From Rhodosalinus sp041365695 (GTDB taxonomy: Bacteria > Pseudomonadota > Alphaproteobacteria > Rhodobacterales > Rhodobacteraceae), in NCBI RefSeq assembly GCF_041365695.1, contig NZ_JBGFSJ010000001.1:434001-498000 (forward strand): DNA of 64,000 nt. Reading direction: 5' to 3'. How positions within the stretch are numbered: position 1 is the first letter of the stretch; every line of letters starts with the position of its first letter. A program made the translations under genes and the position numbers. Below are positions 18,443-26,127 of the stretch, piece by piece. The notes beneath the pieces are model-generated. The model worked only from the letters and a program-made list of their open reading frames with translations. It ran no database searches and was not told the origin of the DNA.

Positions 18443-19395
18443 CAGTTGAGCAGCCCCTGCATGCCGCGTTCGGGGGCCGTGCCGCCGAGCGCCGAGGCGA
18501 TCACGGTGGCGTTGTGGTCGATCATGCCGAGATAGGTGCCCTCGTAGGTGCCGGGCGCGCCCATGGCATCCGAGTAGAGCTCGCCGCCGATGACGACCTC
18601 GTGCCCGCGTGCCGCCGCGCCCTCGACGAGCGCGCGCACGTTCCTGTCCGAGACGGAGCTTTCCACGAAGACCGCTCCGATGTCGCGCGCCACCAGCATG
18701 TCCACGAGTTCGCCGATCCGCCGCAGTCCCGCCTCGCTCTCGGTCGAGATGCCCTGGATGCCGACGACCTCGAAGTCGTGGGCGGCGCCGAAATAGTTGA
18801 AGGCGTCATGGGCGGTGACGAGCACCCGGCTTTCCTCGGGAACCGAGGCGAGCACCGCGTCGGTATACCGGGCGAGCTCCGCCAGTTGCGCCAGATACAC
18901 CTCTGCGTTGGCGCGGAACGCCGCTTCGTCCCCCGGGCGCGCCGCGATCAGCGCGTCGCGGACGTTGAGCACCACGAGCCCCCAGAGTTCGGGGTCCATC
19001 CACACATGCGGGTCATGCTTGTCGGCGTAATCCTCGTGCGAGATCAGTACATCGCGCGGCAGGTTTTCGGCAACCGCGACCACGGGGCGATCCGCTCCGA
19101 GGTCCAGCAGGAACTCCTCGAGCTGCGCCTCCAGGTAGAGCCCATGCCACAACACCAGATCGGCGCGGGCCATGGCGACGATGTCGCTGCGGGTCTGCCG
19201 GTAGGAGTGCGGGTCCACGCCGGGACCCATGAGCGCGCGCACCTCCAGAAGCTCGCCGCCCACCTCGCGGGCCGCGTCGGCGATCATGCCGGTGGTGGCC
19301 ACGACGTCGAGCCTTTCGGAGGCCATCGCCGGGCCGGTGCCAAGGGCGAGTCCGCAGGCCGTCGCCGCGGCCAGGAACATGCGTTTCGTCAGCAT
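18442..19395 (-). CDS. Periplasmic Mn/Zn-binding protein, TroA-like
   Basis: A 317-residue cluster A-I metal-binding lipoprotein-like or free periplasmic protein with a Sec signal peptide (MFLAAATACGLALGTGPAMA). Probable metal ligands by pattern are His63 (DPHSY), His130 (DPHVW), His196 (VTAHDAF) and Asp276 (GELYSDAMG). This three-His plus Asp set is that of Treponema TroA, which binds both Zn and Mn, so the sequence does not separate the two metals. The start is uncertain: AAAGG abuts the ATG at 19393-19395, too close for an ordinary ribosome site, and Met6 is an alternative. It is the first gene of the importer operon. Confidence 0.9.
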   Translation of the reverse strand: MLTKRMFLAAATACGLALGTGPAMASERLDVVATTGMIADAAREVGGELLEVRALMGPGVDPHSYRQTRSDIVAMARADLVLWHGLYLEAQLEEFLLDLGADRPVVAVAENLPRDVLISHEDYADKHDPHVWMDPELWGLVVLNVRDALIAARPGDEAAFRANAEVYLAQLAELARYTDAVLASVPEESRVLVTAHDAFNYFGAAHDFEVVGIQGISTESEAGLRRIGELVDMLVARDIGAVFVESSVSDRNVRALVEGAAARGHEVVIGGELYSDAMGAPGTYEGTYLGMIDHNATVIASALGGTAPERGMQGLLN

Positions 19396-19458
19396 CCTTT
19401 ACGTGAACCTTCGTTGCATCGAGGCGTGCAGCCTCACGCCTCCAATATTGCGAGTTAG

Positions 19459-19493
19459 TCGCATTTGTCAATGCAAGTGAGAGCCATTCGCAA
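19459..19493 (-). promoter_or_regulatory. Candidate Mur/Fur-family operator upstream of the metal importer
   Basis: An AT-rich island in GC-rich DNA about 65-100 bp before the importer's first ATG. On the minus strand TTGCATT-GACA-AATGCGA (19476-19459) is an imperfect palindrome (6 of 7 arm positions), and a third similar half-site TTGCGAAT lies at 19493-19486. Alphaproteobacterial Mur (Mn-responsive Fur) boxes upstream of sit/tro-type operons have this TGCAAAT-like character. The match is by eye from memory of the consensus. Confidence 0.45.
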
Positions 19494-19526
19494 GAACTCG
19501 CGCCATCCGGACGCGATGTCGCAGCC

Positions 19527-20756
19527 TCAGCGGTCGAGCCGCAGGACCCGGCCGAAGGGCGGGGGCGCCGGGGGCGCGCCGGGCACCGCCCAGATCACCG
19601 GAAGGCCCCGCGGCGCGGGACCGAAGGCGCCGTCGAGGTCGGTGAGGATCACCGCGGCCGACGCGTCGATCTCCACCGCCCGGGCGATCACGTGGCCGAA
19701 GGCGGTGCCGCCCCCGCGCCGCAGCGGGCGCGCGCGCAGCGCCGCGTCCCAGCCGCCGGGGCCGACCTCGCGGGCGGTGTGGACGGTTTCGTCGAAGGCC
19801 AGAAGATGCGTCTCGGCCCGGCTGCGCCGGGCGACGCCGTCGAGTTCGGCGGCGAAGCGCGCCAGCGTCGCGTCGTCGATGGATCCGGAACTGTCGAGCC
19901 CGACCGCGATGCGCGGCCGCCGCCCCGTGCGCGCCGTGCCGGGCTGGAAACCGGGCAGGGCGGCGCCCCGGGCTTCCGCCTCGGCGGCCATCGCGATCCA
20001 GCGGCGCGCGGGGCGAAGGGCGGCGGGCTCCGGCATCTCGGTCGCGGCCTTGGCGAGCAGCCCGCGCAACTCCAGCTCCCAGGGTGTGCGGGTGTCGGGG
20101 ATGTCGGCCACGCGGCCCGCGAGCCGCCCGATCCCGCGCCCGGCGCGCCGCCCGGCCTCCATCGCGCGGGCGAGTGCGCCGCGCCAGTCCTCGGGGGCGC
20201 TCTCGCGGCCCGACGACCCCGCCGCCTCGGCCTCGAAATCCTCGGAAAAGCCCTTGGCGGCGGCGTAGGCCGCGACCTCCTCGCCCCCCGCGCCCTCGCG
20301 GGATGGCAAGCGGGTGTAGAGCCGCTCCACGTCCCAGTCGGCGAGCGCGGTTTCGGGGGCCGCTGTCCCGAGCCCCGCGGCGGCCAGCAGTTCGGTCAGC
20401 CGGACGGCGGGGCGCGGCAGGGCGTGACCGGCGAGCATGAGCGCCTCGTTCACGATGGCGTCGGCGGCGAGCGCGAAACGCGCGGGATCGAACCCCGCGC
20501 CCTGGCGCGCGCCCATCGCCGCCTTGCGCGCGCCGTGGCCGAGCGCCGCGTGGAGCACATGATGCCCGGCGAGTCCCACCTGTTCGGGCAGCGGGCGAAG
20601 CGGAAAGCCCGCGTCGTAGTAGATCGTCGCGCCCTCGCTGCGCATCTCGCCCGTCCCGTCGCGGTGGGCGCACCAGAGCGCGAGCGCGGCAAGCGCGGGG
20701 TCGGCCTCGGCGAGATGGGCGAGCGCGCGGCGTGCGCGGTCGGAGTGCCCGCTCAT
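19527..20756 (-). CDS. VWA-like / DUF2201 metallopeptidase-fold protein
   Basis: A 409-residue protein of the COG3864 type: an N-terminal metallopeptidase-like domain and a C-terminal von Willebrand A-like domain with a MIDAS start (VGLDSSGSI). The N-terminal motif reads HHVLHAALGH (His65, His66, His69); where related zincins carry HExxH, the glutamate position is histidine, so it may not be a peptidase. The usual partner is a MoxR-type AAA ATPase, whose stop overlaps this gene's start here by 4 bp. Such pairs act as chaperone-like modules for metal insertion or complex assembly; the client is unknown. Confidence 0.85.
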   Translation of the reverse strand: MSGHSDRARRALAHLAEADPALAALALWCAHRDGTGEMRSEGATIYYDAGFPLRPLPEQVGLAGHHVLHAALGHGARKAAMGARQGAGFDPARFALAADAIVNEALMLAGHALPRPAVRLTELLAAAGLGTAAPETALADWDVERLYTRLPSREGAGGEEVAAYAAAKGFSEDFEAEAAGSSGRESAPEDWRGALARAMEAGRRAGRGIGRLAGRVADIPDTRTPWELELRGLLAKAATEMPEPAALRPARRWIAMAAEAEARGAALPGFQPGTARTGRRPRIAVGLDSSGSIDDATLARFAAELDGVARRSRAETHLLAFDETVHTAREVGPGGWDAALRARPLRRGGGTAFGHVIARAVEIDASAAVILTDLDGAFGPAPRGLPVIWAVPGAPPAPPPFGRVLRLDR

Positions 20757-21871
20757 TCGAGCCCCGCGGCGCGGCGTTCGGAAGCGTAGGCGGCGTAGGC
20801 CTCCGACCGCAGGAAGGCGTCCTGAAGCCCCGCTTCCAGCGCCTTGCGGATCAGCATCTCGAAGCCGAAGGCGGTGAGCTCGCCCAGCGGCAGGCGGCGG
20901 AACACCTCTTCCTCGCGGTGCTTCGGAAGCTCGCGGAGCCCCGCCATCACCTCGATCGCCGGGGCGATGCGTGCCGCGTCCGCCGCGCCTGCAAGCGCGT
21001 AGACCAGCGCGTTGAGCCCGTTCAGCGTGTCCGGATAGAGCGCCCAGCGGTCCTTCGGCGGCGCGGCGAGCAGCGCGTCGAGTTCGAGCGAGGCCGCCAC
21101 GTCCTCGGCCACCACGGCGAATTCCGCGGCCGGGGCCTCGCCCACGGTGCCCGCGATCATCGCCCGCGCGGGCCGGCCCCAGGGGACGCTCTTCATGATG
21201 TCGCTCACCCGCTCCCAGGCGCGGGGCGTGCAGGCGACGGTCAGCCCGCGCTTCAGCGTCTCCTCGGTGGTCTCCAGAAGGTCGGGGCGCGTGCGCAGGA
21301 AGGCGGTGACGGCCGGGTGAATGCCCCGGTCCACCGCGAAGCCCGACAGCCAGTCCTCCGCGCTCGCGCGGACGGCGAGGTGGATCAGCCGGTCCGAAAG
21401 CGCGGTGCCCATCTCATAGGCCACCGCGCCGTCCTCCACGGTGTTGCCGGCCGCGACGACGAAGACCGAGGCGGGCAGGCGGTGCCGGCCCACGCGCCGC
21501 TCCTGCAGGAGCCCGTAGACCGTGGGCTGAAGCCAGGGCGCGGCGGAGGTGAGCTCGTCGAGGAAGAGGACGGCAGGCCGCTCCGGGTCGTCCGGCAGGT
21601 CCTCGGGGCGGTACCAGACGGTGCGCCGTGCCTCGTGATCGTAATAGGGCAGGCCGCGCAGGTCCTGCGGCTCGATGGTGGTTAGGCGCAGGTCGTAGAG
21701 GTCCGCGCCGATCCGCCGCGCCAGCTCCGCCACCAACTGCGTCTTGCCCACGCCCGGCCGGCCGTGAAGCATCCAGGAGGCGGTGAGCCCGCCCGCGGAC
21801 TGCGCGCGCCAGCCGGCCTCCAGCACCTCGAGCGCCTCGCCGGCCGAGACGGTCTGCGCGTTCACGCTCAT
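20753..21871 (-). CDS. MoxR-family AAA ATPase
   Basis: A 372-residue AAA+ ATPase with Walker A GRPGVGKTQL, Walker B VLFLDELTSA, and sensor region VFVVAAGNTVED. It is of the MoxR group that works with VWA-domain proteins to remodel or activate protein complexes. It overlaps both its neighbours by 4 bp (an unknown membrane protein upstream, the VWA/DUF2201 protein downstream), so the three genes are probably translated together. Confidence 0.9.
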   Translation of the reverse strand: MSVNAQTVSAGEALEVLEAGWRAQSAGGLTASWMLHGRPGVGKTQLVAELARRIGADLYDLRLTTIEPQDLRGLPYYDHEARRTVWYRPEDLPDDPERPAVLFLDELTSAAPWLQPTVYGLLQERRVGRHRLPASVFVVAAGNTVEDGAVAYEMGTALSDRLIHLAVRASAEDWLSGFAVDRGIHPAVTAFLRTRPDLLETTEETLKRGLTVACTPRAWERVSDIMKSVPWGRPARAMIAGTVGEAPAAEFAVVAEDVAASLELDALLAAPPKDRWALYPDTLNGLNALVYALAGAADAARIAPAIEVMAGLRELPKHREEEVFRRLPLGELTAFGFEMLIRKALEAGLQDAFLRSEAYAAYASERRAAGLE

Positions 21872-22566
21872 GCCGGCACCTCGCGCGCGGGCGCGGCGTC
21901 CATCAGCGCGGCGAGCCGCGCATGGGCGGAGACGCCTTCGGCGGCGAAACCGACGTCGCGCAGGAAAACGTCCTCGCGCAGGTTGGCGCGGTGCAGCGTC
22001 CGCTCGTCGAGACCCTCGGCGAAAAGCTCGGCGCGCAGCATCTCCTGTTCCGAAGTGTCGAGGGCCAGCACCTCGGCGCCCGGGCTCGCGCGCTGCACCG
22101 AGACGAGGGTGAGCGGCACGACACGGGCGAGTTCGGACTGCTCTACCACGAGATGCAGCTCTCCCTCAGAAAGCCCCCGCCGCGCGGCGATCCGCGATAG
22201 GATACGCGTGGCGCGGAAGCGCAGCGTGTCGAGCGCGCGGGCGGCGTCGTCCTCGTCGATCACGTCCTTGCGGGCGCTCGCGGAGAGGCGCAGCACCTTC
22301 ATCTCGACCACCCCCACGAGCAGCACCATCAGGATCGGGGCCTGGGCGATGGGAAAGGCGAGACGCGGCCAGATCAGCATGGCGGCGACGAAGGGCGCGA
22401 GCGCGCCGAGATAGCGCAGGAGTTGCGCGTCGAAGAGGATACGCGCCCATGCCGCCGGACCCGCGCGCCGGGGCAGGATCGCCACCCGTCGGAAAAGCTT
22501 CTTGGGCACGCGCCGGGTTTCCAGCGCGGCGGGGTTCAGGACGGTGTTGGGCGCGACGATCAGCAT
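21868..22566 (-). CDS. Unknown membrane-associated protein
   Basis: A 232-residue protein I do not recognise. It has a basic N-terminus (RRVPKKLFRRVAILPRR), two hydrophobic stretches around residues 55-95 (LGALAPFVAAMLIWP and ILMVLLVGVVEM) likely to form a membrane hairpin, then a soluble, charged C-terminal region. I chose ATG 22566 (MLIVAPNTVLN), which has AAGGA about 9 nt upstream; the frame is open further upstream with no coding character. It is the first gene of the minus-strand MoxR/VWA unit, so a role as membrane anchor or client of that pair is a guess. Confidence 0.7.
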   Translation of the reverse strand: MLIVAPNTVLNPAALETRRVPKKLFRRVAILPRRAGPAAWARILFDAQLLRYLGALAPFVAAMLIWPRLAFPIAQAPILMVLLVGVVEMKVLRLSASARKDVIDEDDAARALDTLRFRATRILSRIAARRGLSEGELHLVVEQSELARVVPLTLVSVQRASPGAEVLALDTSEQEMLRAELFAEGLDERTLHRANLREDVFLRDVGFAAEGVSAHARLAALMDAAPAREVPA

Positions 22567-22693
22567 GGGTGTGTTCCTTGTCGGCCAAGCTAGGGCGCGG
22601 CGCGGCCCCGGTCGAGTGGTCAACCGGGCTTGCGCCGCCCGCCCGGCCTCCGGCAGTGTTCCTTCGGACGAGGCGGCGCGGACGGGAGGACCC

Positions 22694-23731
22694 ATGGACC
22701 GCATCCTGTGCGTGAGCACGTTGCGCAACGAGGGGCCCTTCCTGGTCGACTGGGTGGCGCACATGCGCGCCATCGGCGTGACCGAGCTGCTCGTCTATTC
22801 CAATGACTGCGACGACCCCACGGCCCGGATGCTCGATCTCATGGCCCGTGCGGGGGCGCTGCGGCACCTGCCCCAGGAGGTGCCGCGCGGCGAGAGCCCG
22901 CAATGGCTGGCGCTGCGCGACGCCTGGCGCCAGCCCGAGCGCAAGGCGGCGGACTGGGCGCTGGTGGCGGACGCCGACGAGTATCCCAACATCCACGCGG
23001 GCGAAGGCCGGCTTGCCGACCTTTTCGCCCGGCTCGACGGGGAGGCGGAGGCGGTGGCGCTGCCCTGGCGGCTTTTCGGCGCGAACGGCCGCGCCCGGCT
23101 CGAGGAGGGGGCGGTGCCGGCGCTCTTCACGGCCTCGGCGGCGCCGGATCAGGATTTCCCCGTCGCCGCGACGCTTTTCAAGACGCTCTTCAGGCCATCG
23201 GGGCCGTTCACCCGGTTCGGCGTGCACCGCCCGGGCCAGCGCCGGGACACGGTCCCGGCCTGGCGGGACGGGGACGGGCAGCCGCTGGCGGGCCATGTCG
23301 CGGGGCGGGCCGGGCGGCTCTCGCTCTGGGGCGCGCCGGTGGCCCGGGGGCTGGCCGAGACGAACCACTACTCGCTCCGCTCGGCGGAGAGCTTCCTCGT
23401 CAAGCGCGACCGGGGCCTGCCCAACCGCTCGGCAAAGCGCGTCGATCTGCATTACTGGGTGGAGCGGAACTTCAACACGGTGGAGAACGCGACCATCGGG
23501 CGCAGCGCGCCCCTGCGCGCGGGCGAGCGGGCGGCGCTTCTGGCGATCCCCGGCCTCGCCGCGCTGGAGGAGGAGGCCTACGCCTGGCACCGGGCCCGCT
23601 TCCGCGCGCTTCTGCGCGACGAGGCGGCGTATCGCCTTTACGCGCATTGCCTGCTGTCGGCGGCCAGCGCGCCCGTCTCGTCCGAAACCGCGCGATGGCT
23701 CATTGCCCGCTATGGCGAGATCGCGGGGTGA
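22694..23731 (+). CDS. Glycosyltransferase family 2-like protein
   Basis: A 345-residue protein starting MDRILCVSTLRNEGPFLVDWV, the nucleotide-sugar binding strand of the family 2/92-like glycosyltransferases. A DxD-type metal motif follows (ADADEYPNI, near residue 93). It is cytoplasmic, with no signal or membrane segments seen, and should transfer a sugar from a nucleotide donor to an envelope or secreted acceptor; donor and acceptor are unknown. ATG 22694 has GGGAGGA 3 nt upstream. It is divergent from the MoxR unit with 127 bp between, so promoters for both probably lie in that gap. Confidence 0.8.
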   Translation: MDRILCVSTLRNEGPFLVDWVAHMRAIGVTELLVYSNDCDDPTARMLDLMARAGALRHLPQEVPRGESPQWLALRDAWRQPERKAADWALVADADEYPNIHAGEGRLADLFARLDGEAEAVALPWRLFGANGRARLEEGAVPALFTASAAPDQDFPVAATLFKTLFRPSGPFTRFGVHRPGQRRDTVPAWRDGDGQPLAGHVAGRAGRLSLWGAPVARGLAETNHYSLRSAESFLVKRDRGLPNRSAKRVDLHYWVERNFNTVENATIGRSAPLRAGERAALLAIPGLAALEEEAYAWHRARFRALLRDEAAYRLYAHCLLSAASAPVSSETARWLIARYGEIAG

Positions 23732-23887
23732 ACGGCGGGGCGGCGCGCTCAGGCGCCCGCGCATGGGCGCCGATCCACGCGAGGGGGCGAAAGGGCCGCC
23801 ACGGCACGCGCCCCGCGCCGGGGCTTGGCTTCCGCGGGCGCCGACTTATACCCGCACGGATCGGAGCGTTCCTTACGGAGGCCTCGA

Positions 23888-25012
23888 ATGGACGACGCAG
23901 AGTACGACGTGGCCGTGATCGGGGCCGGGATCGCGGGAAGCACGCTTGCCGCGGAACTGGCCGCAAGCGCGCGCGTGGCCCTTCTGGAGCGCGAGGAGGC
24001 GCCGGGCTATCACAGCACGGGCCGGTCCGCGGCGCTTTTCACCATGAGTTACGGGCCCGGAGCCGTGCGCGCGCTGTCGTGCCTTTCCGAGCCCGTCTTC
24101 CGCTCGGCCACGGGCCCGGACGGGCATCCGCTGCTTTCACCGCGCGGGCTGCTTTTCGTCGCGCGGGAGGATCAGCGCGCGGCGCTCGAAGCCTTCGCCG
24201 CGAAAGTGGGGAACGCGGTCGCGCCCGCGGGCACCGAGGAGGCGCAGGCCCGGCTGCCCATCCTGAAGCCGGGCTACGTCGCCGCCGCGCTTCTCGAAGC
24301 GGACGCCGCCGATATCGACGTGCACGCGCTTCACCAGCTTTACCTGCGCCGCTTCAAGGCGGCGGGCGGCACGCTTCTGTTCCGGGCGGAGGTGCAGGGC
24401 GTCGCGCGCCGGGGCGGGCGATGGGAGGTCGAGACGCCCGCCGGGCCCGTCCGGGCGGAGACGGTCGTCAACGCCGCCGGCGCCTGGGCCGACGAGGTGG
24501 CGCGCCTTGCCGGGGTCGCGCCGGTGGGGCTCGTTGCCAAGCGGCGCAGCGCCGCAATCGTCGCCACGCCGGGCGACGCGGACCCGTCGGGCTGGCCCAT
24601 GCTCATGGATATCGACGAACAGTTCTACATGAAGCCCGATGCAGGCAAGCTCCTGGTCTCGCCCGCCGACACGACGCCCTCGGCGCCCTGCGACGCGCGC
24701 CCCGAGGAGATCGACATCGCCATCGCGGTGGACCGGGTGCAGCAGGCCTGCGAACTGCCCGTGCGCCGGATCGAGCGAAGCTGGGCGGGGTTGCGCAGCT
24801 TCGTGGCCGATGGCGTGCCGGTGGCGGGCCATGCCGCGGACGCGCCGGGCTTCTTCTGGCTGGCGGGACAGGGCGGTTATGGCATCCACACCGCGCCGGG
24901 GCTCGCGCGGGTCGCCGCGGCGCTGGTGCAGGGCCAGCCCGCGCCGGCCGACGCGGCGGAGGCGGGGCTCGACACGCGCGCGCTCGACCCCGGGCGGCCC
25001 GGGATCGGCTGA
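23888..25012 (+). CDS. FAD-dependent amine / D-amino acid oxidase-type oxidoreductase (copy 2)
   Basis: A 374-residue DAO-family flavoprotein, paralogous along its whole length to the protein at 6753-7880: IGAGIAG (Gly12-Gly17), YHSTGRSAALF, VNAAGAWADEVARLAGVAP, SWAGLRSFVAD and GQGGYGIHTAP are shared nearly unchanged. ATG 23888 with CGGAGG 6 nt upstream is the start; the frame is open earlier without support. It stands alone, 156 bp after the glycosyltransferase, and converges on the LysR gene. The substrate is unknown; the residues around the substrate site differ from copy 1. Confidence 0.87.
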   Translation: MDDAEYDVAVIGAGIAGSTLAAELAASARVALLEREEAPGYHSTGRSAALFTMSYGPGAVRALSCLSEPVFRSATGPDGHPLLSPRGLLFVAREDQRAALEAFAAKVGNAVAPAGTEEAQARLPILKPGYVAAALLEADAADIDVHALHQLYLRRFKAAGGTLLFRAEVQGVARRGGRWEVETPAGPVRAETVVNAAGAWADEVARLAGVAPVGLVAKRRSAAIVATPGDADPSGWPMLMDIDEQFYMKPDAGKLLVSPADTTPSAPCDARPEEIDIAIAVDRVQQACELPVRRIERSWAGLRSFVADGVPVAGHAADAPGFFWLAGQGGYGIHTAPGLARVAAALVQGQPAPADAAEAGLDTRALDPGRPGIG

Positions 25013-25124
25013 GGCGCCCCCGGCGCGGGACGGGACGCCGGCGGACCGGCACGGGCGCGGGACGCGCGGAAACGGCGCGCGACCGCCACGCCCCTTCACG
25101 CCGAGCGGGCGATGCCGCGCGGCC

Positions 25125-26015
25125 TCATCCCGCGCGGGGCCGGGCCGCGAGGCGGATGAGCTCGGGCAGGAGCGGGTTCGGAAAGCGCCTTTCCAGCGTG
25201 ACGGCGTGAAACGATTCGGTGATGCCCGCAAGGGTCTGCGCCTCCTTCAGCACGCCGGTCGAAAGCTCGTCCGTCACCACGATGCTCGGCAGCACGGCGA
25301 GGCCCGCATCGGCGCGGGCCATGAGGCGCATCATCGCCATGTCGTCCACCTCGGCCGAGATTTGGGGGCGGATGCCCAGCCGGTCGCAGAGCGCGTCGAA
25401 CCCGGTGCGCACGGGGCTCTCGGCGGTGGGCAGGATCACGGGCTCCCGGGCGAGCAGGGCGGCCGGGTCGCGCTCGCCCGCAAGCCGCGCGGGCGTGCCC
25501 ACCAGACTGACCGGCTGATCGTCCAGTCGGTGGGAGACGAAGGGGGTCACCGCGTCCTCCGCCGCCGCGCGGTTCAGGAGCGCCACGTCGAGGTTGAGCG
25601 TGGCCAGCCCCTGCATCAGCTCCGCCGGGCTGCCCGAACGCAGGACGATCTCGACATCGGCGCGGCCCAGAAGCGGGCGCAGGAAGCCCAGCGTGAAGTT
25701 GCGCGAGAGCGTCGCCATCGCGCCCACCCGAAGCGCCCGCCGCGCGCGCCCGGCCGCCTTGAGCGTATCGACGAGTTCGTCGCCCGCCGCGAAGATCTCG
25801 TCGGCGTGATCGAGCGCGATCCGGCCCGCCTCGGTCAGCACGAGCTGTCGGCCCCGCCGGTCGAAAAGCCGGTGGCCCAAGCGCTCCTCGAGCTTGCGGA
25901 TCTGCGTGGACAGCGCCGATTGCGACAGGTTCAGCCGCTCGGCCGTGCGCGTGAGGTTCCCGTCATGGGCGACCGCGTGGAAATAGCGCAGGTGGTGGTA
26001 GTTCAGGCTGCTCAT
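25125..26015 (-). CDS. LysR-type regulator, likely of the dab genes
   Basis: A 296-residue LysR-family transcription factor with an N-terminal winged helix-turn-helix (NYHHLRYFHAVAHDGNLTRT, then AERLNLSQSALSTQI) and a C-terminal effector-binding domain. I chose ATG 26015 (MSSLNYHH), which fits the family start and has a purine-rich AAAGAGA site; the frame is open 11 codons further. It is divergent from dabB with 112 bp between and a symmetric LysR-type site in that gap, so it probably regulates both directions. The effector, perhaps related to CO2 or bicarbonate, is unknown. Confidence 0.9.
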   Translation of the reverse strand: MSSLNYHHLRYFHAVAHDGNLTRTAERLNLSQSALSTQIRKLEERLGHRLFDRRGRQLVLTEAGRIALDHADEIFAAGDELVDTLKAAGRARRALRVGAMATLSRNFTLGFLRPLLGRADVEIVLRSGSPAELMQGLATLNLDVALLNRAAAEDAVTPFVSHRLDDQPVSLVGTPARLAGERDPAALLAREPVILPTAESPVRTGFDALCDRLGIRPQISAEVDDMAMMRLMARADAGLAVLPSIVVTDELSTGVLKEAQTLAGITESFHAVTLERRFPNPLLPELIRLAARPRAG

Positions 26016-26017
26016 GA

Positions 26018-26038
26018 TCGTTCTCTTTATTAGAACGA
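26018..26038. promoter_or_regulatory. LysR-type operator between lysR and dabB
   Basis: A perfect 7-bp inverted repeat TCGTTCT - CTTTATT - AGAACGA. It contains the classical T-N11-A LysR box (TTCTCTTTATTAGAA). It begins 3 bp before the regulator's start codon and covers the -35 position of a good -10 sequence TACAAT (26048-26053) pointing toward dabB, the layout of an activator-dependent promoter with autorepression. Confidence 0.7.
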
Positions 26039-26127
26039 CTTCGACCATACAATGAATTTATTATCCGGATCGGCCTCTGATACTGCATCGCGGCACGGGA
26101 TTTTGCATCTGCGAGGGACAGACAGGC

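Noticed and set aside
23888..25012. Sarcosine oxidase monomeric form
   Set aside because: It shares the DAO fold, but its closest visible relative is the polyamine-operon FAD oxidase, so no sarcosine-specific claim is made.
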